Below are positions 63,891 to 64,000 of a stretch of DNA of 64,000 bases, piece after piece (positions within the stretch are counted from its first letter, which is position 1; the number at the start of each line of letters is the position of its first letter). Position numbers and translations under genes: made by a program. This DNA comes from Macropodus opercularis. Its lineage: Eukaryota > Chordata > Actinopteri > Anabantiformes > Osphronemidae. The DNA lies in assembly GCA_030770545.1 (NCBI GenBank), contig CM061093.1:1882001-1946000 (forward strand), in the 5' to 3' direction. Under the pieces are notes generated by a model. The model was not told the origin of the DNA. It ran no database searches and worked only from the letters and a program-made list of their open reading frames with translations.

Positions 63891-64000
63891 GCTTACGGCC
63901 ATACCACCTTCAACGTGCCCAATCTCATTCGAACTCGGAAGCCAAACAAGGTAGGGCCTGGCTAGTACTTGGACGGGAGACTGCCTGGGAATACCAGGTG
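63891..64000 (+). rRNA. 5S rRNA gene, cut by window end
   Basis: +1 to +110 visible: G31A, C43A, G56A, C92T, as in the copy at 54640. Confidence 0.9.

Larger units (their letters stand above)
25196..64000 (+). repeat. 5S rDNA tandem array, block 3
   Basis: A 3' fragment, 150 complete genes and one copy cut by the window end, without any element. Spacers are L or S, with three recombinant spacers and several nested higher-order repeats. Confidence 0.95.

Noticed and set aside
1..64000. Possible assembly artefact producing false higher-order repeats
   Set aside because: Blocks differ by private substitutions and unit gains, and recombinant junctions fall at different places, as expected for real unequal exchange. 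It is not fully excluded without reads.

Overview
This window is a tandem 5S ribosomal RNA gene array carrying three copies of a 5S-specific non-LTR retrotransposon. The organism is a vertebrate, most likely a ray-finned fish. The evidence is a vertebrate-type 5S gene (GCTTACGGCCATACC start, box C around AGTACTTGGA.GGGAGACC), short tandem units, and elements with the features of the Tx1 group of the L1 superfamily. Within that group the Mutsu family is known to target fish 5S genes. The species cannot be named from sequence alone. Fish and frogs are known to keep very large tandem arrays of an oocyte (maternal) 5S type; this divergent array looks like that type, but that is inference.

Layout: 1-1656, 3' end of element 0; 1657-2948, 5S units; 2949-8864, element 1 (5' complete; ORF1 open, ORF2 frameshifted); 8865-19155, 5S units; 19156-25195, element 2 (ORF1 and ORF2 both open, apparently intact); 25196-64000, 5S units to the window edge. 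I located 193 complete uninterrupted 5S copies, two copies split by elements 1 and 2, a 3' fragment behind element 0, and one copy cut by the window end. All are on the + strand. No host protein-coding gene is present.

5S unit: 119-nt gene, then a T-run terminator, then one of two spacers. Spacer L (141 bp, 260-bp unit) carries ACAGATGAC and a dyad ACAGTC-GT-GACTGT. Spacer S (132 bp, 251-bp unit) carries ACATATGTC and GAGCAGATAG and is 9 bp shorter. L' is an L spacer with CCTTTTTGGTAACGC. In gene entries, substitutions are relative to the array consensus, numbered from +1 = the first G of GCTTACGG, and the spacer that follows the gene is named. The spacers between listed 5S genes hold nothing else that I can see.

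How the parts relate: the elements enter 5S genes in the sense direction at about +22 to +25, upstream of the internal control region. Each insertion therefore leaves a promoterless 5' stub and a 3' fragment that still holds box A, IE and box C. The array supplies identical targets, and its unequal exchange can copy, shuffle or delete both 5S variants and elements. Higher-order repeats, recombinant spacers, a recombinant gene and a mosaic element are all directly visible.
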